DNA of 38,842 nt from Bacteroidota bacterium (GCA_013203805.1 JABMPH010000174.1:1-38842); one strand, 5' to 3'; shown: positions 8,675 through 18,473, counted from the first letter of the stretch. Translations and numbers: made by a program. Notes: a model not told the origin generated them from the sequence alone.

Positions 8675-11600
8675 TTAGAAAGTGTTAAGATCAGGAATTC
8701 TAGTTATACAGAACCATTTAAGAACCCGATCACCATCATCCGATTTAACATGAAAATAGTAAACACCACCTGCAATTGGAACAGAAGCAAAGTTTTTAAG
8801 ATCCCATTCAATAGTTGTTTCGGGGGTATCTTTTGTAAACTGCTTAATTTTACTTCCACTTACGTTATATATAGTAATTGTGCATTTTTCAGGAAGATTG
8901 GTAATTTTTATTCTGTTATCCAAAGCATTATGCTCATAATCTGAATATGCATAATATGGATTAGGAACTACTGAAATAACATCCAAATCAGACTCCAACT
9001 TATCTTTTACTTCGTACTCAGTTTCTAAACCAGCCATTGTAAAATTATACATTGGATAATAATTATTTACATCCATTCCCGGATAAACAGAATCAAGGGG
9101 CATACTATTGTATCCACGTTGATATGGTCTGCTTACTCTAATCCGAATTTTAGCTTCGTTTGATAACCATTCCTGACCAACCACACCCATTGGGATACCC
9201 GTATACATAATTAATCCGTAAAAACTACTTTCAGCAAACACTGATACAAGTGAAGATAATGAATCAAGATATTGTGATGATAATCTACCAGCATCGTAGG
9301 CAGGCATATCAAATTTATGTATTTCTTGAAATTCTGTACCACGATGATCGAGAATGTAAACATAATGCTTACCACCCATAACAGGAACCCTGTTAAAACC
9401 CTGTCCTTTCCATATATTTGGATCAAGTACCTGATCAGGAAGGTCAAGATTCCGTTTTGTTGGATTAAATAGCATGTCGCGCCCATTTTGCTCAACTAAA
9501 TATGAATCTTCCGCAAACATCATATTCAGTCTTTCACCTGTTTCTAGGTTTATAGCATAACCTGGAAACCATCCCATACCATTGTCGCTAATATAGTTAG
9601 CATCATTCGGATTATCACTTGGTCCTGATCCTAGTACTGCGTAGTTACCATCTTTATCAACAGATGCTGAAGCACGTTTGTAGAAGCGTTTTGCATTACC
9701 TTCAGCTAAAGCTTCGAAATAACCAGCTTCGAGAACAGGACATCTAGTCCATTTATCTTTATCCGGAGTGAACACAATATCAACACTCGCAACATCTTTA
9801 AACCTGGATAACAACTTTGATATTTTGCTAAAAGCAGGGCCAGATTGATTTTCAACAACCTCACCAGGAACTCTACTATTACCATAAGCGGCCATACAAT
9901 ATGGAGTCCAAGTTCCAACAAGTATTTTTTCGTATACTGAACCTGGATCCCAAGGATTATAAGGTATTGCAGATGTATTCCAATCGTTTCCGGCAGGTGC
10001 TTCATCACTTTGATAAGTACCCGATCGAATCCAGTCCAAAGGATATAATGGTAAGTCAACATCACTAACACCACTTAGCCACATTTGCGAACTATCCGCA
10101 TATGTAATGGTAGATTCAATCATACCATTATTTGGCGCAAATACCTCAAAATATGATTTCAACGCTGCAGGGTTACCGGCCATCACTTCGCCTATTCCTA
10201 TTGGACCAGGAATAAATGGTTGCTCTATATTAACTGAAAATCCCAAATCTAAAAATAGTTGTTCATATTCAGTTAATATTGTTGTGTCACTTTTATGAAC
10301 CTCGCCTGAAATATTATTTTTCAAACTCCAGTTTCCTACAAGTTTACTAGTAGTGTCTCCTTCAACGCTTGGATCACCGGTTATATGTTCTAGCTTTACA
10401 CGTATTAAAGTATCCATCCACCAAGTAAAATCGGCATCAATAACACTTAGGGGATCGACAACTTTTACATTCAAAGGACCTGCATTTATTTTATACTCTG
10501 GATTATAAGCTATGGGATAATCAGGGCCACCGAAAACATTATCAGGACCAGCTGGTGGCTTTGACAATATCTCATCGATAGTTTCTTCTGTAAAATCAAG
10601 ATTCATACCACCATTACCAAAACCTGCAATTCTGGTTATTTTAGGGCTATCACCATATGATCCATTCTGAACTAAACCATTAATGGTAAGATGAGGCATT
10701 GCTGTATAAACTTTAATATTTTTACGCCCTGATAAATATGGATGAGTTTGTCCGCTACTATTTGGAAAATCAAGTCCAAAAGGCAAATAATCATTATATG
10801 CATATGCAAGAGCAAGGAAGTAATATTGCTTATTATTTACCAGTCTTACATCATCAGTAGCAAAAGCATCTTGTGAAAGAATAAAAGAGTGCTGTATACC
10901 ATTATCACCACCAGTAACTTCAATTACAGGAACGTTTGCTCCAATTAAATCATTAAAGTCGTAGTTTACAATTTTCGTTACACCATTTTTAACATCAAAT
11001 TGTGCCACTAAACGAGCAAGGTCAGGATCATGTATATTATCAACACTTACTGTTGGTCCTTTTAATTGGAATATTTGATAACCTTCGAAGCGATAATAAG
11101 CATCACTGGCAACCGGAGGATTGCTACCGGGTAATGGCTGTATAATATTTGGATCAAATTCAAAATATTTTTCAAGAAAGTTATTCGAATTGGCTGAATT
11201 GCTAATGTAAACAATTAATTGTCTATCAAGTTCAACCATTGCTAAATCTGGAGCAGTTGGTCCATCAATAACTTTAAAACAGTTATCGAATAATGCCTGA
11301 CATTTATCATCAACTACTCTAAGTTTTTCTACTGAAGCCCATGCGCCACCAGATTGGGCTCTTGCCCAAGGAATACCAACAGTAATATAGTTTACAGCAC
11401 CTGATTTAAGAGTAAACGGTCCGGCTGACTGCATAAAACGTCTATCCGCTGGTGGGTTTGGTGATCCACCATCTCCAGTTTCTTCTGACCAATAAAAACC
11501 ATTAATATTAAATCCACCGTTTGGTGGTAATCCGCCAGTACCCCAGTTACAAGGATCACTATCGAATGGAAACATAAAGTCGCACTCAGGTCCAACTGTT

Positions 11601-13087
11601 CCGGCACCTGCAATATAGGCAGTGCCACCATAATACATTTTTGTATTATCTTTCCAAATACCTCTTAAATAGTTATAATACTCGGGAGCATTTGTGGGAT
11701 CACTTTGGTTAGCGTTTCCACCATTATTATGATAAACAAATCTGCGCATACCGTAACGCTCATCATCAACAATACCATTTCCAAAGTTCACACCATTAAT
11801 AGCGGCTGATCTAACAATAGTTGGTGCAGTTACCAATTGGCCTTCACGGAAAAAAGGCATATTTCTTAGACTTCCATCTTGTGTAACAATTTCGCATGTT
11901 CCACCAAATGATGGTCCACCAATACTATCACCTTCAAATGAAGGATTATCATAATCATCAGGATCCATATAAGGTCCCTGGAAAAAGTCGACACCAATAG
12001 CTGGTGGCTGTTCTCCATACGCATTAACTTCTCCATTACCGTCAACAGCTTTTCCGTTATAGCAATAACCTAAACCACGACCTACATCACAACCAACAAA
12101 GTCATCACCTGCATATCCTAAATCAGTATCAACCCAAGGAGAGAAGTAAGTTTGAGTAAGCTCAAATGTTGAACGGTTGATTATCTCATAACTATAAAAA
12201 GTCATATTATTGATAACATCGTTTGTAGCAAATGCAAATGCTTGAGCTCTAATTTCCAAACCAATGGCCGAACCTGTTGTTTCGGTGTGAATATTACCTT
12301 TATCGTTAAATACCCACCATAATGTTTGGTCACCTTTTATAACCTGGTCAGCAAGAATACTACCTGTAACAGTTCTATCATATTCTTCTTCCATGGAAAT
12401 AACTTCGCTATGGCAAAGCTCATTACTAATATCATAATAAGGATAATCACCGTCTGTTGGCTCATACTCACCATCACCTAGAACATCATAGAAAGGCGCC
12501 AAATAATGACTTTGACCTTTAGATCCATCCCCATGTGCAGGCCAGTTAGTTATCGATTGCGGAATTACATAATCTTCGCTAGGAATAAAAGCACCAGTTA
12601 TAGGATCGGTATGAGATAAAAACTCATCAACTTCAGCTCTGGTTATTTTAAAAAACTCATCATATTCGGCACAAACGGTTTCATCGATTGCCGCAGTACC
12701 ATCAACTGTAAGTGGTCCTGTCCAATAATCAATACCAACCTGGCGATAACGCTGAGCAGCTAATTTTAACTGGTTATTAATATCCAAACCTCCAATCCAA
12801 AGCGAACCAGAAAACATTGATGTTGCTGCTCCTTCCTTTGGAATAAAATATTTGGCACCAACTCCACCTGGCAAATCCCACCACATGTCGCCACCAGTAT
12901 TAATCCGTGCCCTTACGTTATTAATATCAAGCCAATCGTAAGCTGAGGCTGGTGAACAGCCAGCTGTAGTTTGCTTCAGGTTAGCACCTTGTTTTGTCTT
13001 CTCTCTGTGATATTCTTCGGCAGAAAGCTGATTCAAAAACACAAATGAAACAAAAACGATCAACCAAGCTCGTATAATATTCTTCAT
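8675..13087 (-). CDS. Giant secreted protein with T9SS-like C-terminal domain
   Basis: Exported protein of 1470 residues. The ATG at 13087 is preferred over a TTG 30 bases upstream because it starts a good signal peptide (MKNIIRAWLIVFVSFVFLNQ, cleaved after LSA). The mature part is rich in Asp, Gly, Tyr, Trp and Pro, with repeated aromatic/Gly-Asp motifs such as WWDLPGGVGAKYF, SLWIGGLD and DGDYPYY near the N-terminus. I recognise no enzymatic domain. The last 95 or so residues (VISVVPNPYYAYS, TITIYNVSG, GGVYYFHV) match the Por secretion/T9SS sorting fold, but the end is KWFCITRIPDLNTF rather than a basic KxxK-type tail. It lies between a TonB-dependent receptor (51 bases) and a PorV-like barrel (44 bases). 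This family is commonly annotated only as a T9SS target-domain protein; its function is unknown. Confidence 0.85.
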   Translation of the reverse strand: MKNIIRAWLIVFVSFVFLNQLSAEEYHREKTKQGANLKQTTAGCSPASAYDWLDINNVRARINTGGDMWWDLPGGVGAKYFIPKEGAATSMFSGSLWIGGLDINNQLKLAAQRYRQVGIDYWTGPLTVDGTAAIDETVCAEYDEFFKITRAEVDEFLSHTDPITGAFIPSEDYVIPQSITNWPAHGDGSKGQSHYLAPFYDVLGDGEYEPTDGDYPYYDISNELCHSEVISMEEEYDRTVTGSILADQVIKGDQTLWWVFNDKGNIHTETTGSAIGLEIRAQAFAFATNDVINNMTFYSYEIINRSTFELTQTYFSPWVDTDLGYAGDDFVGCDVGRGLGYCYNGKAVDGNGEVNAYGEQPPAIGVDFFQGPYMDPDDYDNPSFEGDSIGGPSFGGTCEIVTQDGSLRNMPFFREGQLVTAPTIVRSAAINGVNFGNGIVDDERYGMRRFVYHNNGGNANQSDPTNAPEYYNYLRGIWKDNTKMYYGGTAYIAGAGTVGPECDFMFPFDSDPCNWGTGGLPPNGGFNINGFYWSEETGDGGSPNPPADRRFMQSAGPFTLKSGAVNYITVGIPWARAQSGGAWASVEKLRVVDDKCQALFDNCFKVIDGPTAPDLAMVELDRQLIVYISNSANSNNFLEKYFEFDPNIIQPLPGSNPPVASDAYYRFEGYQIFQLKGPTVSVDNIHDPDLARLVAQFDVKNGVTKIVNYDFNDLIGANVPVIEVTGGDNGIQHSFILSQDAFATDDVRLVNNKQYYFLALAYAYNDYLPFGLDFPNSSGQTHPYLSGRKNIKVYTAMPHLTINGLVQNGSYGDSPKITRIAGFGNGGMNLDFTEETIDEILSKPPAGPDNVFGGPDYPIAYNPEYKINAGPLNVKVVDPLSVIDADFTWWMDTLIRVKLEHITGDPSVEGDTTSKLVGNWSLKNNISGEVHKSDTTILTEYEQLFLDLGFSVNIEQPFIPGPIGIGEVMAGNPAALKSYFEVFAPNNGMIESTITYADSSQMWLSGVSDVDLPLYPLDWIRSGTYQSDEAPAGNDWNTSAIPYNPWDPGSVYEKILVGTWTPYCMAAYGNSRVPGEVVENQSGPAFSKISKLLSRFKDVASVDIVFTPDKDKWTRCPVLEAGYFEALAEGNAKRFYKRASASVDKDGNYAVLGSGPSDNPNDANYISDNGMGWFPGYAINLETGERLNMMFAEDSYLVEQNGRDMLFNPTKRNLDLPDQVLDPNIWKGQGFNRVPVMGGKHYVYILDHRGTEFQEIHKFDMPAYDAGRLSSQYLDSLSSLVSVFAESSFYGLIMYTGIPMGVVGQEWLSNEAKIRIRVSRPYQRGYNSMPLDSVYPGMDVNNYYPMYNFTMAGLETEYEVKDKLESDLDVISVVPNPYYAYSDYEHNALDNRIKITNLPEKCTITIYNVSGSKIKQFTKDTPETTIEWDLKNFASVPIAGGVYYFHVKSDDGDRVLKWFCITRIPDLNTF

Positions 13088-13138
13088 GATGATTATATTT
13101 TTTACTTTCTTATTCAATTTTATTGCTTTTTATTAATC

Positions 13139-16100
13139 TTAGAAGTTAAACATTAGTCCAAGACGTATTTGACGAGGAGTACTGTAATTTCCCGGATTAT
13201 TTACGAAATTACCATACAAATCTCTGAACGCTGTAGGATCAAGTTGATTATTGATTTGGCGTTGCCATTCAGGAGCAGTAAGATATCCATCGTCTTCTGG
13301 ATTACCGGTATATGAATAAACATTAACAATGTTTTTGGTATCAAGTAAGTTTAATACCTGTAGATATACATTCAAATATGCTTTTGATGCTTTATCACCT
13401 TCTTTTTTATTCAACTTGAAATAGAAATCTTTGTCAACTCTTAAGTCAAGGCGAAATTGCCACGGAAGTCTTGATCCACTATATGTACCTTTTAATAAAT
13501 TAGTAACAGGCGATAATGGTGAATTTACATTTCTAGATGCTGTATATGGCGTTCCGGATCCTCCGTTAACTGTTAAGCTGAAACCAAAATTACTTAAAGG
13601 CTCCATTGGTGCTTTACCTGATTTTTCGCGGTTTATTTTTGGACCATTATAGTCTTTTCCAGCACCCCAACGATAATCTAATACTATGTTAAACCCATGC
13701 CTTCTATCCCAAGGCATTGGGAAAGTAGAACGTAAGTTAGGTAAACCGGCAGCTAACAATGATGCGGCAGTTGTAGTAGAAGCACCTGTTGCATCAGCGA
13801 ACTGTAAGGTATAGGCTGCTCTAACACGAACATTACCTGTACGACGCAAGTCAAATTCTGCAGTAAGTCCTTTTACTGTTCCAAAGTCAATGTTATTATA
13901 TGAGGTGTAATCTTTTGGATAAGCTCCATTAAAACGATACAACTGAATCATACTTCTCATCTCCCGATAGAATGTTGTAAAAGTGATAGATGAAGTATTT
14001 GAAACTTTCTGTGTAAATCCTAATTCATAATCAATGGTCTTTGTAGGCTCCAGTGAAGGATTGTCCAGACTACCACCGATATTATTAAAGAAGTAATACT
14101 GTGAGGGATCGGAAAACATATTACTTGTTGGTCGTTGTGTAAGAACATCGTAGTGGGCAAAGAATAAAGCTTCATCGGAAATTGGGAACGAGAAAGAAAT
14201 ACGAGGCATCACATTAATTTGTGGATCATAATCCTTAAACGATCTTATATTAACCTGCGCTTGTTCCGGATCAATTAGTGCCGGACTGATACCATTACCT
14301 ACGTCAAGAATAGTTGGATCTAATATTTCGATACCATCGGCATTATACCAGATATATTCATTACGATAACCAACAACTTTTGTAGGATCTTTAACTTTAT
14401 CAACATAAACAACATAATTTTCACCCATGTTTGAAGGATGCGAAACATTTTCAAAACCAGGTACACTGGTAATGTCTCCTACATTATGAGCTGGATAAAG
14501 CAAAAACGGATCTTCAAGCACTTTCTGGTTTGCATCAAATCTATCTACCCTAACACCAACATTAAAAATAAGATCTTTAAATGCAAACTGATCCTGAATA
14601 TAACCAGCCATATAAATAGGTTGGTATGCTCCAATATCACGTGAAAATACCCCATTTGCATCAGTCTTATTAAAAAAGTCCTCATACGCTGGCTGGCTTG
14701 ATAAAACATTACCTTCATAATCAAATCCCATATAGCTTATTGCTGAGAGTCCATCGTTCCAAAGCTCATCGGGTGAAAACAATCCAACATTTAAAGCACT
14801 TTGGTCGAGATTAACAGTATGAGTAACTCCATTTCGGTCGTAATACTCAATTGTACCATTATCAAAATCATATGAATCCATAACAATATAATCAAGACCA
14901 TCTACTGGCAAACCCATTGCTTCACGAAGATTTTTATCAAATGTGCGTTGCGAATTTGCATCGTATTTTCTTCTGTATATAATAGTATCCACATGGCCGT
15001 CATACGAAATAAGTTCCGGGTTATCCAGATCAAGCTGAATAAGATGGGCATTTGTTAAACCCTTACCATCACGCGCGAGATTCCAAAAACCCGTTGGGGC
15101 ATAATTAATATTTCTGTTTGCCCGTTGCTCATATTGAAAACCTAATTTAACACCATGATTACCAATATCAAGAGATGCATCCATTCGCATATTATATTGA
15201 TCGTTATTCCACTTACCATAACCCGTTTGATTGGTTCCTGGCGATTGGTACAAACCATATATCGATTGTGGAGTACTACCATTTAACATTGCATTTCCTA
15301 GAAGAATATCATCAATATTTTGGTAGTGACCAACAGGTTGCCCATCATAAATGTTATAATAATCTGTTGTATATTTTGCAACTAAGGGATTAATATCACG
15401 AGGACTCCACTCAACAAGAGTATCATAATCCCATGAGTTAAGCAGCCATACATTTTCATAATACTGTCCGTTAACTGTATCGCTTCCTAATTCAAATGTT
15501 GGTGTTTTATAAGTTGAGAATTTACCGATATAACCATATTTAAATAGGTTATCCCAGTGATTTGCATCACCATATTCTCCTTTATCTTTTGTGTAGTCGA
15601 ACTGCAATGAATAATAGAAGTTCTTAAATATTGAGGTGCTTTCAGCATCTGTTGGAAAACGCTGAGTAAACCTAATATAACCTCTATAATTAGTATTTTT
15701 TCTTAATCTATTTTTATCAGAATTTGCAAGAGTTGCACCATAACTATAATCACGACCACTATAATAATAATAGCTGCCGCCAATTGTAAGGTTAATGGTT
15801 TCAGTTGTACGAATATTAATATTGCCAATGAAGTTATAGCTTTGTTGCGCAGTATTTGGTGCGGTATTAACATGCTGTAAATCACTGTTTCGTAAAAACT
15901 CTCCATTAATAAAAGTACCTGAGCCTGAGCCTGAAGGTCGGATGGGATTTTGTTCAAGCATCCGTAAGTTTTCATCAGAAAGGGTATAGTAACCTGTTGC
16001 TGACGGGTTACCATCTTGATTTGCATTCAGATCACCAGCTATAAAGAAACCAAGGAGTGAAGTGTTCTTGTCCTTTCCCTTAATAAGTGGCCCCATCATA

Positions 16101-16858
16101 TTAAATCCAACTCTATTGTGGCCGAAAGCATCGAGAAATTGTGATGATTCCAACTCAATACCTGCACCAAATTCACGAGCAGGCCCCTTTGTTGTTACAT
16201 TGATAATACCGGAAGTTACATCACCATACCTTGCTGGCACACCACCCAAGATAACATCAACTTGCTCGATGGCAGATTGAGGTACGCTTGAATTACCTAT
16301 AACACGGATACCATCAATATACATGGCTGTTGCATCCGAACGAGCACCACGAACACTTCCACGCTCTCCATCCTCAGAAAATACACCACCAACTGTAGTT
16401 GCTACAGCATTTGCATTTCGATTAGGCATCTTCGAAATCTCTTCGGCGGTAATGGTTTGACCCGATGCCGTTTGATCTTTATCAATCAAAGGTACTTTGT
16501 AGGCAACTACCTCAACAACGTCAAGGGTTTCGGCGGTTGATGTTAATTCAACATCATAAAACCTGATTTGATCGCCACCAATAATAATACCCTGAATAAG
16601 TATTGTTTTGTAGCCAACAAAAGTTGCCTTCAAATCATACTGTCCGGGAGGAATTGGCTTAATCATGTAATTTCCATCAAAATCAGAAGTAGCACCTCCA
16701 ACTTGCGATCCTTTGTTTTCCAGTACAATATTGGCAAAAGGAATTGGTTCTTTTGTATCCTTGTCAAGCACTGTCCCTTTCAGCGCACCCGACTGGGCAA
16801 ACACCACGACGCTTGTTGCAAAAATTAAACCAAGAGTAAGGAGTAAATTTCTTAACAT
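13139..16858 (-). CDS. TonB-dependent outer-membrane receptor with carboxypeptidase-like N-domain
   Basis: Outer-membrane receptor of 1239 residues, first gene of the operon. A signal peptide (MLRNLLLTLGLIFATSVVVFAQ) is followed by a carboxypeptidase-regulatory-like beta-sandwich at about 24-105 (GALKGTVLDKDTKEPIPFAN, YDLKATFVGYKT). The plug domain follows at about 120-235 (SKMPNRNANAVATTVGGV, RGARSDATAMYIDGIRV, GGVPARYGDVTSGIINVTT). The rest is a large barrel ending GLMFNF, with the terminal Phe typical of BAM substrates. No SusD partner is adjacent; instead it is followed by the giant T9SS-type protein and a PorV-like barrel. That makes classical glycan import less likely than a surface-assembly or anchoring role, which is inference. 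A -7 box lies immediately upstream of the ATG. Confidence 0.93.
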   Translation of the reverse strand: MLRNLLLTLGLIFATSVVVFAQSGALKGTVLDKDTKEPIPFANIVLENKGSQVGGATSDFDGNYMIKPIPPGQYDLKATFVGYKTILIQGIIIGGDQIRFYDVELTSTAETLDVVEVVAYKVPLIDKDQTASGQTITAEEISKMPNRNANAVATTVGGVFSEDGERGSVRGARSDATAMYIDGIRVIGNSSVPQSAIEQVDVILGGVPARYGDVTSGIINVTTKGPAREFGAGIELESSQFLDAFGHNRVGFNMMGPLIKGKDKNTSLLGFFIAGDLNANQDGNPSATGYYTLSDENLRMLEQNPIRPSGSGSGTFINGEFLRNSDLQHVNTAPNTAQQSYNFIGNINIRTTETINLTIGGSYYYYSGRDYSYGATLANSDKNRLRKNTNYRGYIRFTQRFPTDAESTSIFKNFYYSLQFDYTKDKGEYGDANHWDNLFKYGYIGKFSTYKTPTFELGSDTVNGQYYENVWLLNSWDYDTLVEWSPRDINPLVAKYTTDYYNIYDGQPVGHYQNIDDILLGNAMLNGSTPQSIYGLYQSPGTNQTGYGKWNNDQYNMRMDASLDIGNHGVKLGFQYEQRANRNINYAPTGFWNLARDGKGLTNAHLIQLDLDNPELISYDGHVDTIIYRRKYDANSQRTFDKNLREAMGLPVDGLDYIVMDSYDFDNGTIEYYDRNGVTHTVNLDQSALNVGLFSPDELWNDGLSAISYMGFDYEGNVLSSQPAYEDFFNKTDANGVFSRDIGAYQPIYMAGYIQDQFAFKDLIFNVGVRVDRFDANQKVLEDPFLLYPAHNVGDITSVPGFENVSHPSNMGENYVVYVDKVKDPTKVVGYRNEYIWYNADGIEILDPTILDVGNGISPALIDPEQAQVNIRSFKDYDPQINVMPRISFSFPISDEALFFAHYDVLTQRPTSNMFSDPSQYYFFNNIGGSLDNPSLEPTKTIDYELGFTQKVSNTSSITFTTFYREMRSMIQLYRFNGAYPKDYTSYNNIDFGTVKGLTAEFDLRRTGNVRVRAAYTLQFADATGASTTTAASLLAAGLPNLRSTFPMPWDRRHGFNIVLDYRWGAGKDYNGPKINREKSGKAPMEPLSNFGFSLTVNGGSGTPYTASRNVNSPLSPVTNLLKGTYSGSRLPWQFRLDLRVDKDFYFKLNKKEGDKASKAYLNVYLQVLNLLDTKNIVNVYSYTGNPEDDGYLTAPEWQRQINNQLDPTAFRDLYGNFVNNPGNYSTPRQIRLGLMFNF

Positions 16859-16863
16859 ACCTG

Positions 16864-16871
16864 CAAATTTA
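16864..16871 (-). promoter_or_regulatory. -7 box directly before the receptor operon
   Basis: Reads TAAATTTG followed by CA on the minus strand, an exact TAnnTTTG match. It ends only 5 bases before the ATG, so a transcript from here would be nearly leaderless. No clear -33 box at the usual distance; the match could be chance. Confidence 0.4.
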
Positions 16872-16967
16872 TGTTCAACTAAGTTCTTTATTTATGATTC
16901 AAAAAGTTGGTAAATTTAATAATAATTGATTATCCAAGACAAAATACCATTAACTTTTTTTAACATT

Positions 16968-17453
16968 TTAAAAATACTGTTTCTTAAGTATTTCTGAATA
17001 TATAACAGCTTTCCGTAAATCTATTTTCCCAGTTTTCTTCTTTTTTGACGGATTATTCGTTCCAGTATCGGTGGAAGAAGATTGGCGCAACTTTGACTGC
17101 TTTTTAACAATGACATTGCTTGTGGGTTTATAGTTGCTTTCTTTATAATAATCATCATAAGAAAACAATTCTTCTGGCTGACTGTTTAGAATTGAAACCC
17201 TCTCAGGTTTGTTTTCCGAAACTATATTTAATTCTTCATTTTCCAAAACCGAATCACTATGACTATAATTCTCTTCTTCGGTTTTTATTCCTATTTCATC
17301 CAATAATGAATCAAGCAATGATCTTTTTTGCTCTTTAGATGATTGATTACTTCTTGCCTTTTTCTTTCTGTTTGCGTTATAGATTGAAAATACAATCCAA
17401 ACTAATCCTATTATTATGTAAAGGAAGTCCTCGAAGGATGCGTATGAAACCAT
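16968..17453 (-). CDS. Hypothetical single-pass membrane protein
   Basis: A 161-residue protein I do not recognise. A hydrophobic helix near residues 8-24 (FEDFLYIIIGLVWIVFSIY) is followed by a strongly basic stretch (NANRKKKARSNQSSKEQKR), which by the positive-inside rule places the long C-terminal part in the cytoplasm. That part is hydrophilic and low in complexity: an acidic segment (LLDEIGIKTEEEN), a middle rich in Ser, Tyr and Asp, a basic Ser/Thr-rich patch (KKQSKLRQSSSTDTGTNNPSKKKK), then KIDLRKAVIYSEILKKQYF, which looks like an interaction helix. It lies 109 bases before the receptor operon, on the same strand. The composition is typical of small Bacteroidota inner-membrane proteins of unknown role. 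Confidence 0.75.
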   Translation of the reverse strand: MVSYASFEDFLYIIIGLVWIVFSIYNANRKKKARSNQSSKEQKRSLLDSLLDEIGIKTEEENYSHSDSVLENEELNIVSENKPERVSILNSQPEELFSYDDYYKESNYKPTSNVIVKKQSKLRQSSSTDTGTNNPSKKKKTGKIDLRKAVIYSEILKKQYF

Positions 17454-17825
17454 TATTTATTTTATATTACCTAAATTTATAATCAAGATTGAATTGATAA
17501 AAGTATAAATTAAATCCTTACAATATGCTTAATGTAGTTTTAAAATGATATTTGATTAATAAATGCTATCAACAACAATGGTGTTTTTACTCTGGCGACA
17601 GCCAAAAAGACTTTCTTACCAGTATCAATAACAAAAATATCTGACTCCCACCAAATAACTGGCAATTTGATTCTATACAAATAATTACCATCCATTTAAA
17701 GGACAAACTATTTTTACCAAGGTTCAGAATTCAGAATCAGCTACATTACAAATTTTTCACAGTGATCAACTGAAGCTTAAGGTTTTAATACTTTGTGATT
17801 AAACACGGAATATGTATAATGAAGG
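17454..17825. other. 372-base gap with possible gene remnant
   Basis: No convincing full-length gene. On the minus strand a 51-codon frame (17540-17695) has protein-like composition and is listed separately. A tandem 7-base repeat (TTCAGAA twice, then TCAG) lies at 17723-17740. No tRNA, terminator or strong promoter was seen. This is the place where atpB would be expected from the upstream gene order. Confidence 0.5.
17540..17695 (-). CDS. Possible small ORF or gene remnant (51 codons)
   Basis: ATG at 17695 follows directly on an in-frame TAA and the frame ends at 17540. It opens MDGNYLYRIKLPVIWWESDI and ends LLLIAFINQISF, with a mix of charged and hydrophobic residues unlike random AT-rich translation. 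I do not recognise it. It may be a small protein, the eroded end of a lost gene, or chance. Confidence 0.2.
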   Translation of the reverse strand: MDGNYLYRIKLPVIWWESDIFVIDTGKKVFLAVARVKTPLLLIAFINQISF

Positions 17826-18209
17826 TTAAGGTTTTTTTTGCATTCTAAGCAAAATAATTACCTCATAAGTGGTTAATAGTAAATAGTAAACGAAAAAAGT
17901 AATAGTAAATGAGATTGCCTTATCGCGATTTAACCAGGCATAAACTACAATAATAATTGAAAACAATACCAGCTTACCAAAATTTACAAGCATAAATGCA
18001 TTGGCAAAATAAGATATCCTGCTCCCGATATATTTAGATAGCATTATAATTGCGAATAATGTAAAAGAGTATAAAAACAATAATATGATGGGCCAAACAT
18101 TACATATAACTATGGCAGGAACCCAAAACTGTATTATTAGGCTAATAATTAAAATTATAAGAGTAAAATATGTAAATCGTGATATTATTAGTCTGATATT
18201 AGGTTTCAT
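17826..18209 (-). CDS. Small four-helix membrane protein, probably AtpI-like
   Basis: A 127-residue, very hydrophobic protein with about four transmembrane segments (near residues 12-32, 36-58, 70-92 and 98-120) and a short basic tail (LLRMQKKP). The sequence itself carries no diagnostic motif. In many Bacteroidota a protein of this size and topology lies between atpZ and atpB and resembles the ATP synthase I subunit. Here it is downstream of porW, a bactofilin and atpZ, with a DUF3500 gene between, which supports the same assignment. A TATTTTTG box upstream (18233-18240) could give it its own promoter. The family assignment is inference from gene order and topology. Confidence 0.65.
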   Translation of the reverse strand: MKPNIRLIISRFTYFTLIILIISLIIQFWVPAIVICNVWPIILLFLYSFTLFAIIMLSKYIGSRISYFANAFMLVNFGKLVLFSIIIVVYAWLNRDKAISFTITFFVYYLLLTTYEVIILLRMQKKP

Positions 18210-18232
18210 AAAAATCAGTATTAAATTTATTG

Positions 18233-18240
18233 CAAAAATA
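18233..18240 (-). promoter_or_regulatory. Candidate -7 box of the small membrane protein gene
   Basis: Reads TATTTTTG followed by CA on the minus strand, an exact TAnnTTTG match 23 bases before the ATG at 18209. No -33 box at the usual spacing. Confidence 0.4.
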
Positions 18241-18276
18241 TATTATTGGTGATAAACTTCGTGTTATAGGGGTTGA

Positions 18277-18319
18277 ATTGTTATACGTTATTTGTTATAT
18301 GTTGATTGTTGTTCGGTTA
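18277..18319. repeat. Three degenerate tandem units
   Basis: Successive units ATTGTTATACGTT, ATTTGTTATATGTTG and ATTGTTGTTCGGTT share the ATTGTTnTnnGTT pattern. Similar decaying tandem stretches occur in intergenic DNA; no function is implied. Confidence 0.35.
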
Positions 18320-18473
18320 ACTGATTTGGCCATAAGTAATTGCAAAGTATGATTAGAAACCGCTAACGCCTTAATGACGAAATAAGAGTTTCAAGTATTC
18401 TTTAGTTTCGGTTTACCAATATGTGTAGTCTGGGTTTTTAGACCACTTTCCTGTAAAAAGGTTAAAATTTTTA

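Noticed and set aside
9211..10074. Minus-strand alternative frames of 94 and 122 codons inside the giant protein gene
   Set aside because: They overlap the long intact frame of the T9SS-type protein on the same strand and show no coding character.
18397..18470. Short minus-strand frame resembling an integrase C-terminus in the gap after DUF3500
   Set aside because: Only about 15-20 codons, no catalytic residues and no supporting flanking repeats.
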